From assembly GCA_016206365.1 (NCBI GenBank), contig JACQRR010000125.1, forward strand, positions 1-10,688: a DNA stretch of 10,688 nucleotides, in the 5' to 3' direction. The stretch's first letter is position 1. Each line of letters opens with the position of its first letter. Below are positions 1 to 6,004 of this stretch, one piece after another. Position numbers and translations under genes: made by a program. This DNA comes from Candidatus Roizmanbacteria bacterium (GTDB lineage: Bacteria; Patescibacteriota; Microgenomatia; UBA1406; GWC2-37-13). Under the pieces are notes generated by a model. The model did no database searches and was not told the origin of the DNA. It saw only the letters and a list, made by a program, of their open reading frames with translations.

Positions 1-2
1 AC

Positions 3-539
3 TTTATAGAGCTTGCCAAGAAGAACGATTTGTTACGGTCAAATGAAGATATCCATGAGAAGATGGATATTTTTTGGATGATTGAAACAGAAATTAGTTT
101 TATTTGTTACTTTTTCCATAGACCTCCAAATTTCAAAGACGCTATTAAGGAATCAATTTATTGCGGAAAAGTTGAGAGCTTTGGAACCGAATCTGTCGAA
201 ATAGAAGATATGCCGCTAGAATCTTTTAGTGAATTCAGTCTTCCGTATGTGAAAATGGTTATTACCCCTGCAACTACCTATAAGAATATAAAAGAGATGT
301 TTTGGCTGGCTCAAGATATGTACAAAACAGACAAGCGACTTGCCTACTACAAACCAAGAGTAGATACAGTAAACAATATCAGAAAGTATCGCTACTTCTA
401 CTGGAAAAGGTTAGATGGGCTTAAAATGGAGAAAATAGCTGAAGATTGGGCGGAAAGCAGGTTACCAGAAGAAGATAACACGACCTACATCGATGTCATA
501 AAGGGAATTAAGACCTACAAGAAACTCCTAGAGATTTAG
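3..539 (+). CDS. Unknown protein, 3' part of a gene entering from the left
   Basis: The frame is open from the window edge to a TAA at 537-539, so the true start lies to the left. A TTG at 30 is available but has no ribosome binding site. The visible 179 residues are acidic to neutral and rich in aromatic residues, with no membrane segment or signal peptide. The last third (YRYFYWKRLDGLKMEKIA and what follows) looks helical and resembles the DNA-binding part of small phage or plasmid proteins, but I do not recognise a family. It lies about 100 bases before the replication-initiator-type gene and on the same strand, so it probably belongs to the same mobile element. Coding is likely from length and composition; the function is unknown. 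Confidence 0.65.
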   Translation, partial: FIELAKKNDLLRSNEDIHEKMDIFWMIETEISFICYFFHRPPNFKDAIKESIYCGKVESFGTESVEIEDMPLESFSEFSLPYVKMVITPATTYKNIKEMFWLAQDMYKTDKRLAYYKPRVDTVNNIRKYRYFYWKRLDGLKMEKIAEDWAESRLPEEDNTTYIDVIKGIKTYKKLLEI

Positions 540-551
540 TCTCAAACCTGC

Positions 552-588
552 AACTTATAAGTCTGTAAGTTACATATTCATCTTATAA
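552..588. repeat. Small hairpin and CTTATAA direct repeat before the HTH gene
   Basis: AACTTA at 552-557 can pair with TAAGTT at 566-571. CTTATAA occurs at 554-560 and again at 582-588, 28 bases apart. Short AT-rich repeats next to a replication-initiator-type gene could be binding sites for it. Two copies are too few to call iterons, and in AT-rich DNA this could be chance. Confidence 0.25.
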
Positions 589-623
589 ACCTTTCTATGC
601 CATGTTTCCCCCTTTTTCCTTCT

Positions 624-649
624 GAAACAATAGTTTCGTATGAGAAACT
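624..649 (+). promoter_or_regulatory. GAAAC/GTTTC hairpin at the start codon of the HTH gene
   Basis: GAAAC (624-628), a 4-base loop, and GTTTC (633-637) form a perfect 5-bp hairpin ending 2 bases before the ATG at 640. A third GAAAC follows at 644-648 inside the gene and could pair with GTTTC instead. There is no Shine-Dalgarno site; the stretch just before is a pyrimidine tract (604-623). The layout suits an operator or a translation-control hairpin for autoregulation. This is inferred from position only. Confidence 0.35.
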
Positions 650-1197
650 TCACGATAATACCAAATGAACTACTAGGCGAATCGCAGCTTTCAATCCCTT
701 CAAGATACCTCTATTGCGTCCTTCTTAAATATACTGGGCAGAATGAATGGTGTTTTCCTAGCCAAAAGACTCTGGCGAAAAACCTTAACTGTTCAGATAG
801 GCATATTCGCAATCTCATTGAAGAACTGGAAGAAAACGAACTTATCTACAAAGTAAGAAGAGGCTTCAACAGGTCTAACAATTACAAAGTAGCAAAATCT
901 CTAACTTATTACAGGCAATCCAATGGGAACTCGAATTCCTCTCACTTAGGCAGCATGCTTCCACTCCATACAGGAAATGAAGTTCCAGCTAAAAGTACTT
1001 ATCTAAAAGCAAAAGCTAAAAGAAGCGTGAAAGGGCTGGAGAAATTAAGAGAATCCATGGAAGAAAAAGGCATTATTCGAAGAAGCGAAAAAAGAATTGG
1101 GCAAAAAGTATCTCTTTTACGATGTTCTGGATTAAGCAGAAGTCTATGTGTAGCGAAGACTTTGGAAGACGGTTCTAAGAAAAATGAAGAGTACTAA
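640..1197 (+). CDS. Winged-helix DNA-binding protein, replication-initiator type
   Basis: The N-terminal 85 residues match the helix-turn-helix family found in plasmid and phage replication proteins. FTIIPNELL is followed by a helix with RYLYCVLLKY, then WCFPSQKTLAKNLNCSDRHI (residues 37-56), which is the HTH, and then IRNLIEELEENELIYKVRR, which is the second helix and wing. The start at 640 is fixed by the family's usual opening. The role would be recognition of an origin, or transcription control, on the mobile element. Residues 86-125 form a Ser/Asn-rich linker. The tail after residue 143 is Arg/Ser/Cys-rich and unconvincing. Dropping one A from the A5 run at 1064-1068 would instead give a regular Lys/Glu-rich helix ending at 1135, so the 3' end may be frameshifted. 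The DNA-binding call is good; the replication role is inferred. Confidence 0.7.
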   Translation: MRNFTIIPNELLGESQLSIPSRYLYCVLLKYTGQNEWCFPSQKTLAKNLNCSDRHIRNLIEELEENELIYKVRRGFNRSNNYKVAKSLTYYRQSNGNSNSSHLGSMLPLHTGNEVPAKSTYLKAKAKRSVKGLEKLRESMEEKGIIRRSEKRIGQKVSLLRCSGLSRSLCVAKTLEDGSKKNEEY

Positions 1198-1300
1198 GAA
1201 TTTAGAGGTCTAAAGCGTAACCCGCCTTACGAAGCGGAAAAAACAAGAAAAAAATAGGCACGAAAAATAAAAACATAAAGGGAGATATTAGGAGAAAACC

Positions 1301-1489
1301 ATGAACATAGAAAAAACAGACATTCAAAATGACATGTTGACTTTCACGAAGAATAGGGGGTGCCATAGTAAAGAGATTGAATACGCTGTCGACCAGTGGT
1401 TCAACATACTTTTGACTCATTTGAGATGCGAGAATCCTGTTGTCTTTGACGAAAAAAGTCAGGATAGTGAGGGTAGGAAAAGTTTTTAA
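1301..1489 (+). CDS. Small unknown protein before the recombinase
   Basis: This 62-residue frame starts at an ATG with one of the best ribosome binding sites in the window: AGGAG at 1290-1294, six bases before the ATG. It ends 17 bases before the serine recombinase on the same strand, so the two are probably cotranscribed. The protein is soluble, with no membrane segment and two cysteines (residues 21 and 43). The middle (YAVDQWFNILLTHLR) would form an amphipathic helix. Small genes beside large serine integrases sometimes encode directionality factors, but nothing in the sequence shows that here. I do not recognise the family. Confidence 0.55.
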   Translation: MNIEKTDIQNDMLTFTKNRGCHSKEIEYAVDQWFNILLTHLRCENPVVFDEKSQDSEGRKSF

Positions 1490-1506
1490 GGATAAGGTGT
1501 AGGTTT

Positions 1507-3033
1507 ATGAATAAAGCATACGGATATATCAGAGTTAGCACATCACATCAGGCCGAATTAGGATACTCTCTGGATAATCAACAACAGGCAATAAAGGACT
1601 ACTGCAAGGTCAGGAATATTCATCTTCTCAAAATCTACGTTGACGAAGGTCGAAGCGGTCGAACGACAAATAGACCAGAATTCCAAGAAATGCTGCAAAA
1701 CATTAAGAAGGGTTTAGCTGATTGTGTTGTGATTTACAAAATTGACCGTTTTGCGAGAAATGTAACAGATTTTTCAAGACTAAGAAAAGAATTTCAAAAG
1801 GAAGGAGTCGGATTCTTTTCAGTGATGGAAGGAGATTTATCTAACGGCTCGAGTTTAGTGTCAAACATGTTAGCTTCAGTAGCTGAATGGGAGTCCGAAG
1901 TAAATAGTCAAAGGACAAAAGACGCTTTGATGGAGAAGTTTAGGTCTGGCTGGCAGCCGACACCTCCTTGTGTTGGATACAGAAGTACAGGTGGAGAAGA
2001 AGAAAGAAAATTCTGTGAGCCAGACTCGTATGCCGGACCTATCGTCAAAAGAATGTTTGAGTTGTACTCGACTGGCAGCTATTCGATTGAAAAATTGAGA
2101 GAGTGGCTTCAAGACAAGAATATACTTTCAAAGAACGGAAATATCATCAGCTTCAGCAAGATACACAACATTTTGACTAATCCTTTCTACTATGGACTAA
2201 TCAGATGGCACGGACAAAGCAAGACTGGAAAACATATTCCACTTATCACAAAAGAATTATTTGAGGCTTGTAACTATATCCTAGCTAAAAACAGGAATTT
2301 CTTAGTCAGGGAGAGAAGATACAACTTCCTTCTTCGTGGGTTCACGTACTGTAGTTGTGGAATGCGGTTGACGGCTGACTGGCACGACATACATAGCAAC
2401 CACAAGAAAATAGCTTACTACCACTGCCAAAAAAGATATTCAAAAGATTGCAGACAGCCTTATATTGAGGTTTCATATCTGGAATCTCAGGTCGAGGAGA
2501 AGATAAAGAACATCGAGTTCAACGAAGAGTATATCAGTATGGTCCAAAACAAGACTATGGAATTCCTGGCTTCAAAAAAGAAAAATGGTGAAGGTATGAA
2601 ACAGGCTGTCGTAAACCAAAAGATGGCTTTGGAACAGAAAAGAAATCGGTTAGAAGACTTAGTCCTCAGTGAATATATGGACCGGGATACATACAGAAGG
2701 AAACATGCTGAGCTTCAGGAAAAGATTGGCAATTTACAGACTCAAATGTACGAGGCAGAACAGGACGATGATATCGATATTCCTCTGATGGAGAAGACTC
2801 TTTTATGGACTAGGAACATACATCAGACCTACCAACAGGCTAATGATGTCTTGAAAAGGTACTATCTGCGATTCTTATTCGAAAGTTTCACTGTCAAAGA
2901 CAAAAAGATAGTCGAGACCGTTCCCACGCAAATATTCGATTCTTTAAATCGTGCCAATTTAGTTAGATTTAAAGACACTCAGCTCCTCGGCGTGGATTCG
3001 AACCACGAACCTCGAAGTTACATCAACCCTTAA
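1507..3033 (+). CDS. Large serine recombinase (integrase) of the mobile element
   Basis: The 508-residue protein has the standard domain order of large serine integrases. The resolvase domain spans residues 3-145, with YIRVSTSHQ giving the probable nucleophile Ser11 and KIDRFAR giving Arg81 and Arg84 of the active site. A recombinase DNA-binding domain follows (about 155-265), then a zinc ribbon with CSCG (Cys282, Cys284), Cys307 and Cys315. A coiled coil (about 365-418) and a helical C-terminus come last. It cuts and rejoins DNA at paired attachment sites to insert or remove an element. AAGGTG lies six bases before the ATG. The last 16 residues (493-508) are unusual: they are the antisense reading of the tRNA-Asn 3' exon and the end of its intron, with the stop codon inside intron helix P9. 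This suggests that the C-terminus is set by the insertion site. All key residues are present, so it is probably active. Confidence 0.95.
   Translation: MNKAYGYIRVSTSHQAELGYSLDNQQQAIKDYCKVRNIHLLKIYVDEGRSGRTTNRPEFQEMLQNIKKGLADCVVIYKIDRFARNVTDFSRLRKEFQKEGVGFFSVMEGDLSNGSSLVSNMLASVAEWESEVNSQRTKDALMEKFRSGWQPTPPCVGYRSTGGEEERKFCEPDSYAGPIVKRMFELYSTGSYSIEKLREWLQDKNILSKNGNIISFSKIHNILTNPFYYGLIRWHGQSKTGKHIPLITKELFEACNYILAKNRNFLVRERRYNFLLRGFTYCSCGMRLTADWHDIHSNHKKIAYYHCQKRYSKDCRQPYIEVSYLESQVEEKIKNIEFNEEYISMVQNKTMEFLASKKKNGEGMKQAVVNQKMALEQKRNRLEDLVLSEYMDRDTYRRKHAELQEKIGNLQTQMYEAEQDDDIDIPLMEKTLLWTRNIHQTYQQANDVLKRYYLRFLFESFTVKDKKIVETVPTQIFDSLNRANLVRFKDTQLLGVDSNHEPRSYINP
2983..3020. other. Probable attachment site: 3' exon of tRNA-Asn
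   Basis: The recombinase gene runs directly into the 3' half of the tRNA, which is complete through the discriminator base at 2983. Integration at the 3' end of a tRNA, with the integrase gene alongside and the tRNA restored, is a common arrangement. The matching copy of the tRNA end is not in the window, so the far boundary must lie to the left. The crossover point itself cannot be read from one junction. Confidence 0.45.
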
Positions 3034-3219
3034 GTTACCTTAAGGAATGGACTATCTCATTCCCGACTTGGTCGGGATCGGGTATATAGTCTCTACACAT
3101 TTTCCCGCTTCGCATAAAGCTACGAGGGATTTAGCTCGGGATAGACCTCCGACTCGGAGGTTTCTTCCGAATTAGCCCGATTTTTCCATCCCGATTTTCA
3201 TCGGGAGGCTGCCAACTTG
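3021..3219 (-). ncRNA. Group I self-splicing intron, 199 nt, in the tRNA-Asn anticodon
   Basis: The intron lies between anticodon bases 35 and 36. The exon GCTGT (3224-3220) pairs with intron GGCAGC (3213-3208) as P1, with the required U-G at the splice site (3220 with 3212). AAGTT (3218-3214) pairs with AACTT of the 3' exon (3019-3015) as P10. G3021 is the terminal G. P2 is CCCGAT/ATCGGG with a GAAA loop (3205-3190). P3 is ATCGGG (3181-3176) with CCCGAT (3082-3077). P4 is TTCGG (3171-3167) with CCGAG (3139-3135). P5 is a 7-bp hairpin (3161-3145). P6 is CCC/GGG with GCTT/AAGC (3128-3104). P7, the guanosine site, is GACTAT (3091-3086) with ATAGTC (3055-3050). P8 is CCCGAC/GTCGGG (3076-3062). 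P9 is CCTTAAG/CTTAAGG with a GTAA loop (3045-3028). The size and GNRA loops resemble the small IC3 introns of bacterial tRNAs. No ORF lies inside it. Confidence 0.92.
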
Positions 3220-3265
3220 ACAGCTTCTTGCTCTACCGTTGAGCTACCGAGGAATGAAAATGTAC

Positions 3266-3952
3266 TCAGGAAATTTTACCACCTAATAAAGCTGAAATCC
3301 AGCCTATTATTCTCCTTTGTTTATTGCTATCACTAAAACGGATTGCAAAAACTCCATATTGATGAATATTTTTTCTAATCTTTCTGCTTTTTATTTTATT
3401 TTTTGCAACATAAGTTTTATGAAATTGATTTTCTGGAATTTTAGTTAAAATCGACCAATATTTCTTGGCCTCCTCTACATTTAACCCTTCATGAATCCAG
3501 ATTGCTCCTCTAAATTTAGACAATGGTATTGCACAAAATTCCTTGAACCATTTAACCATGAATTTAATAATCTTAGGATCTGCATTTGCAAATCCTCCTT
3601 TACCATCAGTTTTATCTCCCTCACCCGCATAAAAAGCAATTCCTGCTATGAATCTATCTCTCTTATTTAGCTTTCCAAGTTCGTATTTTGATTTTTCAAA
3701 AATTTCTTTAGTTCTTAAGAATCTTTTTCGTTTTTTATTTTCAGCTGCAATCTGTGATCCTTTTCTTTGACCATACATCTTATTCTCAACAAGTCTCTTT
3801 TTTTGGTCTTTAGTTAGAACAATATCGCGACACCATCTGCTTAAAGTATCCTTTGAGATGGATACCTGCTGCAAAATTTCACCATATGACAGACCTTTTT
3901 TTCTTAATTCTTGCACCTTAAGCTTTTCTTCTAGTTTGCCAAAATATCCCAT
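3266..3952 (-). CDS. HTH protein with a LAGLIDADG-like motif, possible homing endonuclease
   Basis: This is a basic 228-residue protein. Residues 9-42 (KVQELRKKGLSYGEILQQVS, then a second helix through SRW) form a helix-turn-helix. A Lys/Arg-rich helix follows (45-100). Residues 101-114 (FIAGIAFYAGEGDK) look like a degenerate LAGLIDADG helix with acidic Glu111 and Asp113 at its end; FANADPKIIKFMVKWFKEF continues the fold as in single-motif LAGLIDADG proteins. Proteins of this pattern are common in Patescibacteria and usually stay unnamed. The gene ends 12 bases before the intron-split tRNA-Asn on the same strand, so it could be a free-standing endonuclease serving that intron. It could equally be a DNA-binding protein that has lost nuclease activity. 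A good promoter places the transcript start at its ATG. Coding is certain; nuclease function is not. Confidence 0.85.
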   Translation of the reverse strand: MGYFGKLEEKLKVQELRKKGLSYGEILQQVSISKDTLSRWCRDIVLTKDQKKRLVENKMYGQRKGSQIAAENKKRKRFLRTKEIFEKSKYELGKLNKRDRFIAGIAFYAGEGDKTDGKGGFANADPKIIKFMVKWFKEFCAIPLSKFRGAIWIHEGLNVEEAKKYWSILTKIPENQFHKTYVAKNKIKSRKIRKNIHQYGVFAIRFSDSNKQRRIIGWISALLGGKIS

Positions 3953-3958
3953 ACCTAT

Positions 3959-3988
3959 AATTTAATAATTCGAACAGAGATTTGTCAA
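3959..3988 (-). promoter_or_regulatory. Promoter of the HTH/LAGLIDADG-like gene and probably tRNA-Asn
   Basis: TTGACA (3988-3983) is followed by an 18-base spacer and TAAATT (3964-3959). Six bases separate the -10 box from the ATG at 3952, so transcription should begin at or next to the start codon, giving a leaderless message. It is the only strong promoter seen upstream of the tRNA-Asn on this strand. Confidence 0.6.
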
Positions 3989-4140
3989 ATGTACATTGCT
4001 ATAGTTCAAAGTACGATTAGTTAATTGAAGCTGAGTATCTCCAAGCTACTCCAATATTAAGCTACGCCGCAAGTACTGGAAGTTTTAATTATTTTACCTT
4101 AAACACCTTTCGAAATCCAATCTTAAATTTATGATATGTA

Positions 4141-4146
4141 TATAAT
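4141..4146 (+). promoter_or_regulatory. -10 box close to the ATG of the gene at 4158
   Basis: TATAAT lies 11 bases before the ATG at 4158, predicting a 5' leader of about 4-5 bases. No convincing -35 hexamer is present (CAATCT at the expected distance). There is no Shine-Dalgarno site. Confidence 0.4.
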
Positions 4147-4157
4147 ATTTAGAGTAT

Positions 4158-4667
4158 ATGATAGAAAGGCTTAATCGTCATCCTACTGAATTGCTTGTTG
4201 ATTACACAGCAACCAGAGCCTTTTTTATAAATTACCTGAGAGCGGGCGGCCCAAAATTTCATACTCGGCGTGAATACTGGAAATTGCAAAAACCCCTCCT
4301 TTATAGCAGAAAATATTATTCTAGAGAAGAAGATATCAGTGTAAACGGTCGTCCCGCCCATTTGACGGTTTTCACAGATCCACGTTCCAGAAATTTTGGT
4401 ATTCGAGCAGGAGACTTAGATGATGCATTAATCTGGATACAGCTTGAGTATCAAGAAAATCCTGACGATCCTTTTATCTATCCCATCGTTCCAAGATCTT
4501 TTATTGAAGAATTATCCGTGACTAAATCTCCAGGAAAAGAAGCGAATAGGGGTGCGGCAGTTGTACTGAATACTGGTGAATTTGAAAGCGTTTACAGGAA
4601 GCATCTGGAACCATTGATGGACGAGATTAGAACGAAAAATACTGTAAGGATTGCATCAAGGTGGTAA
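4158..4667 (+). CDS. Unknown soluble protein
   Basis: The 169-residue protein has no signal peptide or membrane segment and I do not recognise its family. It has a Tyr/Arg-rich region (residues about 35-55, with TRREYWKLQK and SRKYYSREED), a likely beta-rich middle (RPAHLTVFTDPRSRNFGIRA), then DDALIWIQLEYQENPDDPFI and a helical end (SVYRKHLEPLMDEIRT). The bias and spacing look like a real protein, and the opposite-strand frame over the same bases looks like noise. It probably has its own promoter, with TATAAT just upstream, and a possible hairpin terminator after it, so it may be a single-gene unit ahead of trmO. No function can be assigned. Confidence 0.72.
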   Translation: MIERLNRHPTELLVDYTATRAFFINYLRAGGPKFHTRREYWKLQKPLLYSRKYYSREEDISVNGRPAHLTVFTDPRSRNFGIRAGDLDDALIWIQLEYQENPDDPFIYPIVPRSFIEELSVTKSPGKEANRGAAVVLNTGEFESVYRKHLEPLMDEIRTKNTVRIASRW

Positions 4668-4706
4668 AATTGGACCTGAGAAATAGTATTACAATAATAA
4701 CTAAAC

Positions 4707-4733
4707 TGTCGAAGAACCTATCGACAATTTTCT
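4707..4733 (+). terminator. Weak hairpin terminator candidate
   Basis: TGTCGA (4707-4712) and TCGACA (4721-4726) form a perfect 6-bp stem with an 8-base loop, followed by ATTTTCT. It lies 40 bases after the stop of the gene at 4158-4667. The short stem and weak T-run keep confidence low. Confidence 0.35.
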
Positions 4734-4790
4734 GAAAATAAGAAAATCTTTCATCAGTTTTCCAGTTTTTGCTGTAAAATTAAAATCGAT

Positions 4791-5276
4791 ATGACAAAGG
4801 TAGAGTTTTGTACATTTCTTGGTAGTCAAGATAAAAATGGGACAATCAAAATTATTCCTCTAGGCTATGCAAAAAACCCTGTTAAAAAACCAACCTTGCC
4901 TGGTTGGAAGAATGTCGTCAGCGAAATTGTGATTGACAAAAAATATGCAAAAGGACTGAATGGCATAGAAGATTACTCTCATGTAATAGTTGTTTATTGG
5001 ATGGATAAGGAAAAGGAGTGTCATCTTAGACATCATCCGCAGGGGAGAGAAGACGTCCCGTTTGTTGGAATTTTTGCCTGCCGTTGTCCGCAAAGACCTA
5101 ACCGCATTGCCATATCAACAGTCGAACTTATATCTCGAGAAGGAAATCGTCTAAAGGTCAGAGGTCTTGATATTATTGACGGAACGCCGATTATTGATAT
5201 CAAACCCTGCACTCCTCAATATGACGAAGTTAGGAATGCGAAAGTTCCAGATTGGGTCAGCAAACTTATTTTTTGA
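4791..5276 (+). CDS. trmO: TrmO, tRNA (t6A37) N6-methyltransferase
   Basis: The 161-residue protein carries the ordered motifs of the TrmO/TsaA family. IIPLGYAKNP opens the fold. GLNGIEDYSHVIVVYWMD (residues 55-72) follows, then FVGIFACRCPQRPNRIAIST (91-110), the family's key loop, and RGLDIIDGTPIIDIKPC (124-140). The enzyme uses S-adenosylmethionine to methylate N6-threonylcarbamoyladenosine at position 37 of certain tRNAs, which tunes decoding. Two usually conserved loop positions differ: RPNPIG is RPNRIA here. About 18 extra residues precede the usual first strand. TAAAAT lies 10 bases before the ATG and there is no Shine-Dalgarno site. The next gene starts 18 bases after the stop, so the two are probably cotranscribed. 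The family call is firm; the exact tRNA substrate is not shown by the sequence. Confidence 0.92.
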   Translation: MTKVEFCTFLGSQDKNGTIKIIPLGYAKNPVKKPTLPGWKNVVSEIVIDKKYAKGLNGIEDYSHVIVVYWMDKEKECHLRHHPQGREDVPFVGIFACRCPQRPNRIAISTVELISREGNRLKVRGLDIIDGTPIIDIKPCTPQYDEVRNAKVPDWVSKLIF

Positions 5277-5294
5277 CTGTACCCTTATCTTAAT

Positions 5295-5837
5295 ATGAGA
5301 AGAATTTCCACCATTATATTCTCAATACTTATTTTTTTACTCCTCTTAGTAATTCCTGTTTTAGCTCAAGATAGCCATACTGCAAGAGAAGAAAGAGAAG
5401 GAAAGGCGATCTGGGATAAACTACAAAAAAAACAACTAACATGTGACAGATTGTCTGATGAGGAGTTTGAGAGATTGGGTGAGTATTACATGGGTCAGAT
5501 GATGGGAGACTCTCATGAGGCGATGAACAACATGATGGCGAAGATGATGGGAGAAAAAGGTGAAGAGCAAATGCATTTAATTATGGGTAAGAGGTTAAGT
5601 GGATGTGATAGTTCGGCACAATTAACATCTCAAGGCGTTGGTTTTATGCCGATGCTGGGTATGATGCAGATGATGACGGGAGGTGATAGATCTATGATGG
5701 GTTACGGTGGTTTTAATAATATGATGGGTGGTTTCGGATTATTTGGACTTCTTTTTTGGCTGTTTTGGATAGTAATATTGGTTGATCTCATTCTTCTTGG
5801 TATTTGGCTGTGGAAGAAAATTAAGAAAGAAAAGTAA
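5295..5837 (+). CDS. Met-rich exported protein with a C-terminal membrane anchor
   Basis: Residues 1-24 are a signal peptide: basic MRR, a long hydrophobic core, and a PVLA cut site before Gln25. Residues 149-173 form one membrane helix, followed by a basic KKIKKEK end that should face the cytoplasm. In between, 20 methionines fall between residues 66 and 144, many as MM pairs (YYMGQMMGD, NNMMAKMMGE, MLGMMQMM). There are two cysteines (50 and 104) and histidines 28, 74 and 94. Met-rich outer domains often bind Cu(I) or Ag(I), but that is inference. The part around GKAIWDKLQKKQLTC and GEEQMHLIMGKRLSGC looks like a conserved CPR family I have seen without a known function. It follows trmO by 18 bases. 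Confidence 0.82.
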   Translation: MRRISTIIFSILIFLLLLVIPVLAQDSHTAREEREGKAIWDKLQKKQLTCDRLSDEEFERLGEYYMGQMMGDSHEAMNNMMAKMMGEKGEEQMHLIMGKRLSGCDSSAQLTSQGVGFMPMLGMMQMMTGGDRSMMGYGGFNNMMGGFGLFGLLFWLFWIVILVDLILLGIWLWKKIKKEK

Positions 5838-6004
5838 ACTTGACCAGTTACAAAAGGAAAAAATTGCAAAATTATTAATGTTCTAAGGAAGTTATTCGAA
5901 AGTAGGCAACTGATAACTCTTACTAAACTCGTTCAGTTTTCTTACATGAATTCATAATTTACTTTGTTAAAAAGCAGTTGTTACTAGTTCAAAGAAGCCC
6001 AACT

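Larger units (their letters stand above)
2983..3253 (-). tRNA. tRNA-Asn(GUU), interrupted by a group I intron
   Basis: The 5' exon is 3253-3220 and the 3' exon is 3020-2983. TCCTCGG (3253-3247) pairs perfectly with CCGAGGA (2990-2984), giving a 7-bp acceptor stem, and G2983 is the discriminator base expected for tRNA-Asn. The D arm is GCTC/GAGC around AACGGTA. The T arm is CGTGG-TTCGAAT-CCACG. Joining the exons gives the anticodon loop CTGTTAA, hence anticodon GTT. The anticodon stem is AGAAG/CTTCG, with four good pairs and an A-G mismatch at 27-43. CCA is not encoded; CTGAG follows the discriminator. The gene starts 12 bases after the stop codon of the upstream HTH/LAGLIDADG-like gene and has no clear promoter in that gap, so both probably share one transcript. 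Confidence 0.93.

Noticed and set aside
1217..1234. CCGC/GCGG hairpin as a terminator
   Set aside because: It is followed by A residues on the plus strand, and no minus-strand gene ends there, so neither direction makes a sensible terminator.
1202..1420. Minus-strand open frame of 72 codons with hydrophobic stretches
   Set aside because: It lies antisense to the small gene at 1301 with a good binding site; the hydrophobic runs come from A-rich DNA read backwards.
1876..2112. Minus-strand open frame inside the recombinase
   Set aside because: Antisense to an intact catalytic and DNA-binding region with clear family motifs.
3021..3219. Two separate half-tRNAs or an archaeal-type bulge-helix-bulge intron
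   Set aside because: The P1, P7, P10 and terminal-G features fit group I splicing, and no bulge-helix-bulge forms at the exon joints.
4149..4361. Minus-strand frame opposite the gene at 4158
   Set aside because: No binding site or promoter, and a composition unlike a protein; the plus-strand frame is longer and more regular.
4860..5093. Minus-strand frame opposite trmO
   Set aside because: It covers the conserved TrmO motifs on the other strand.
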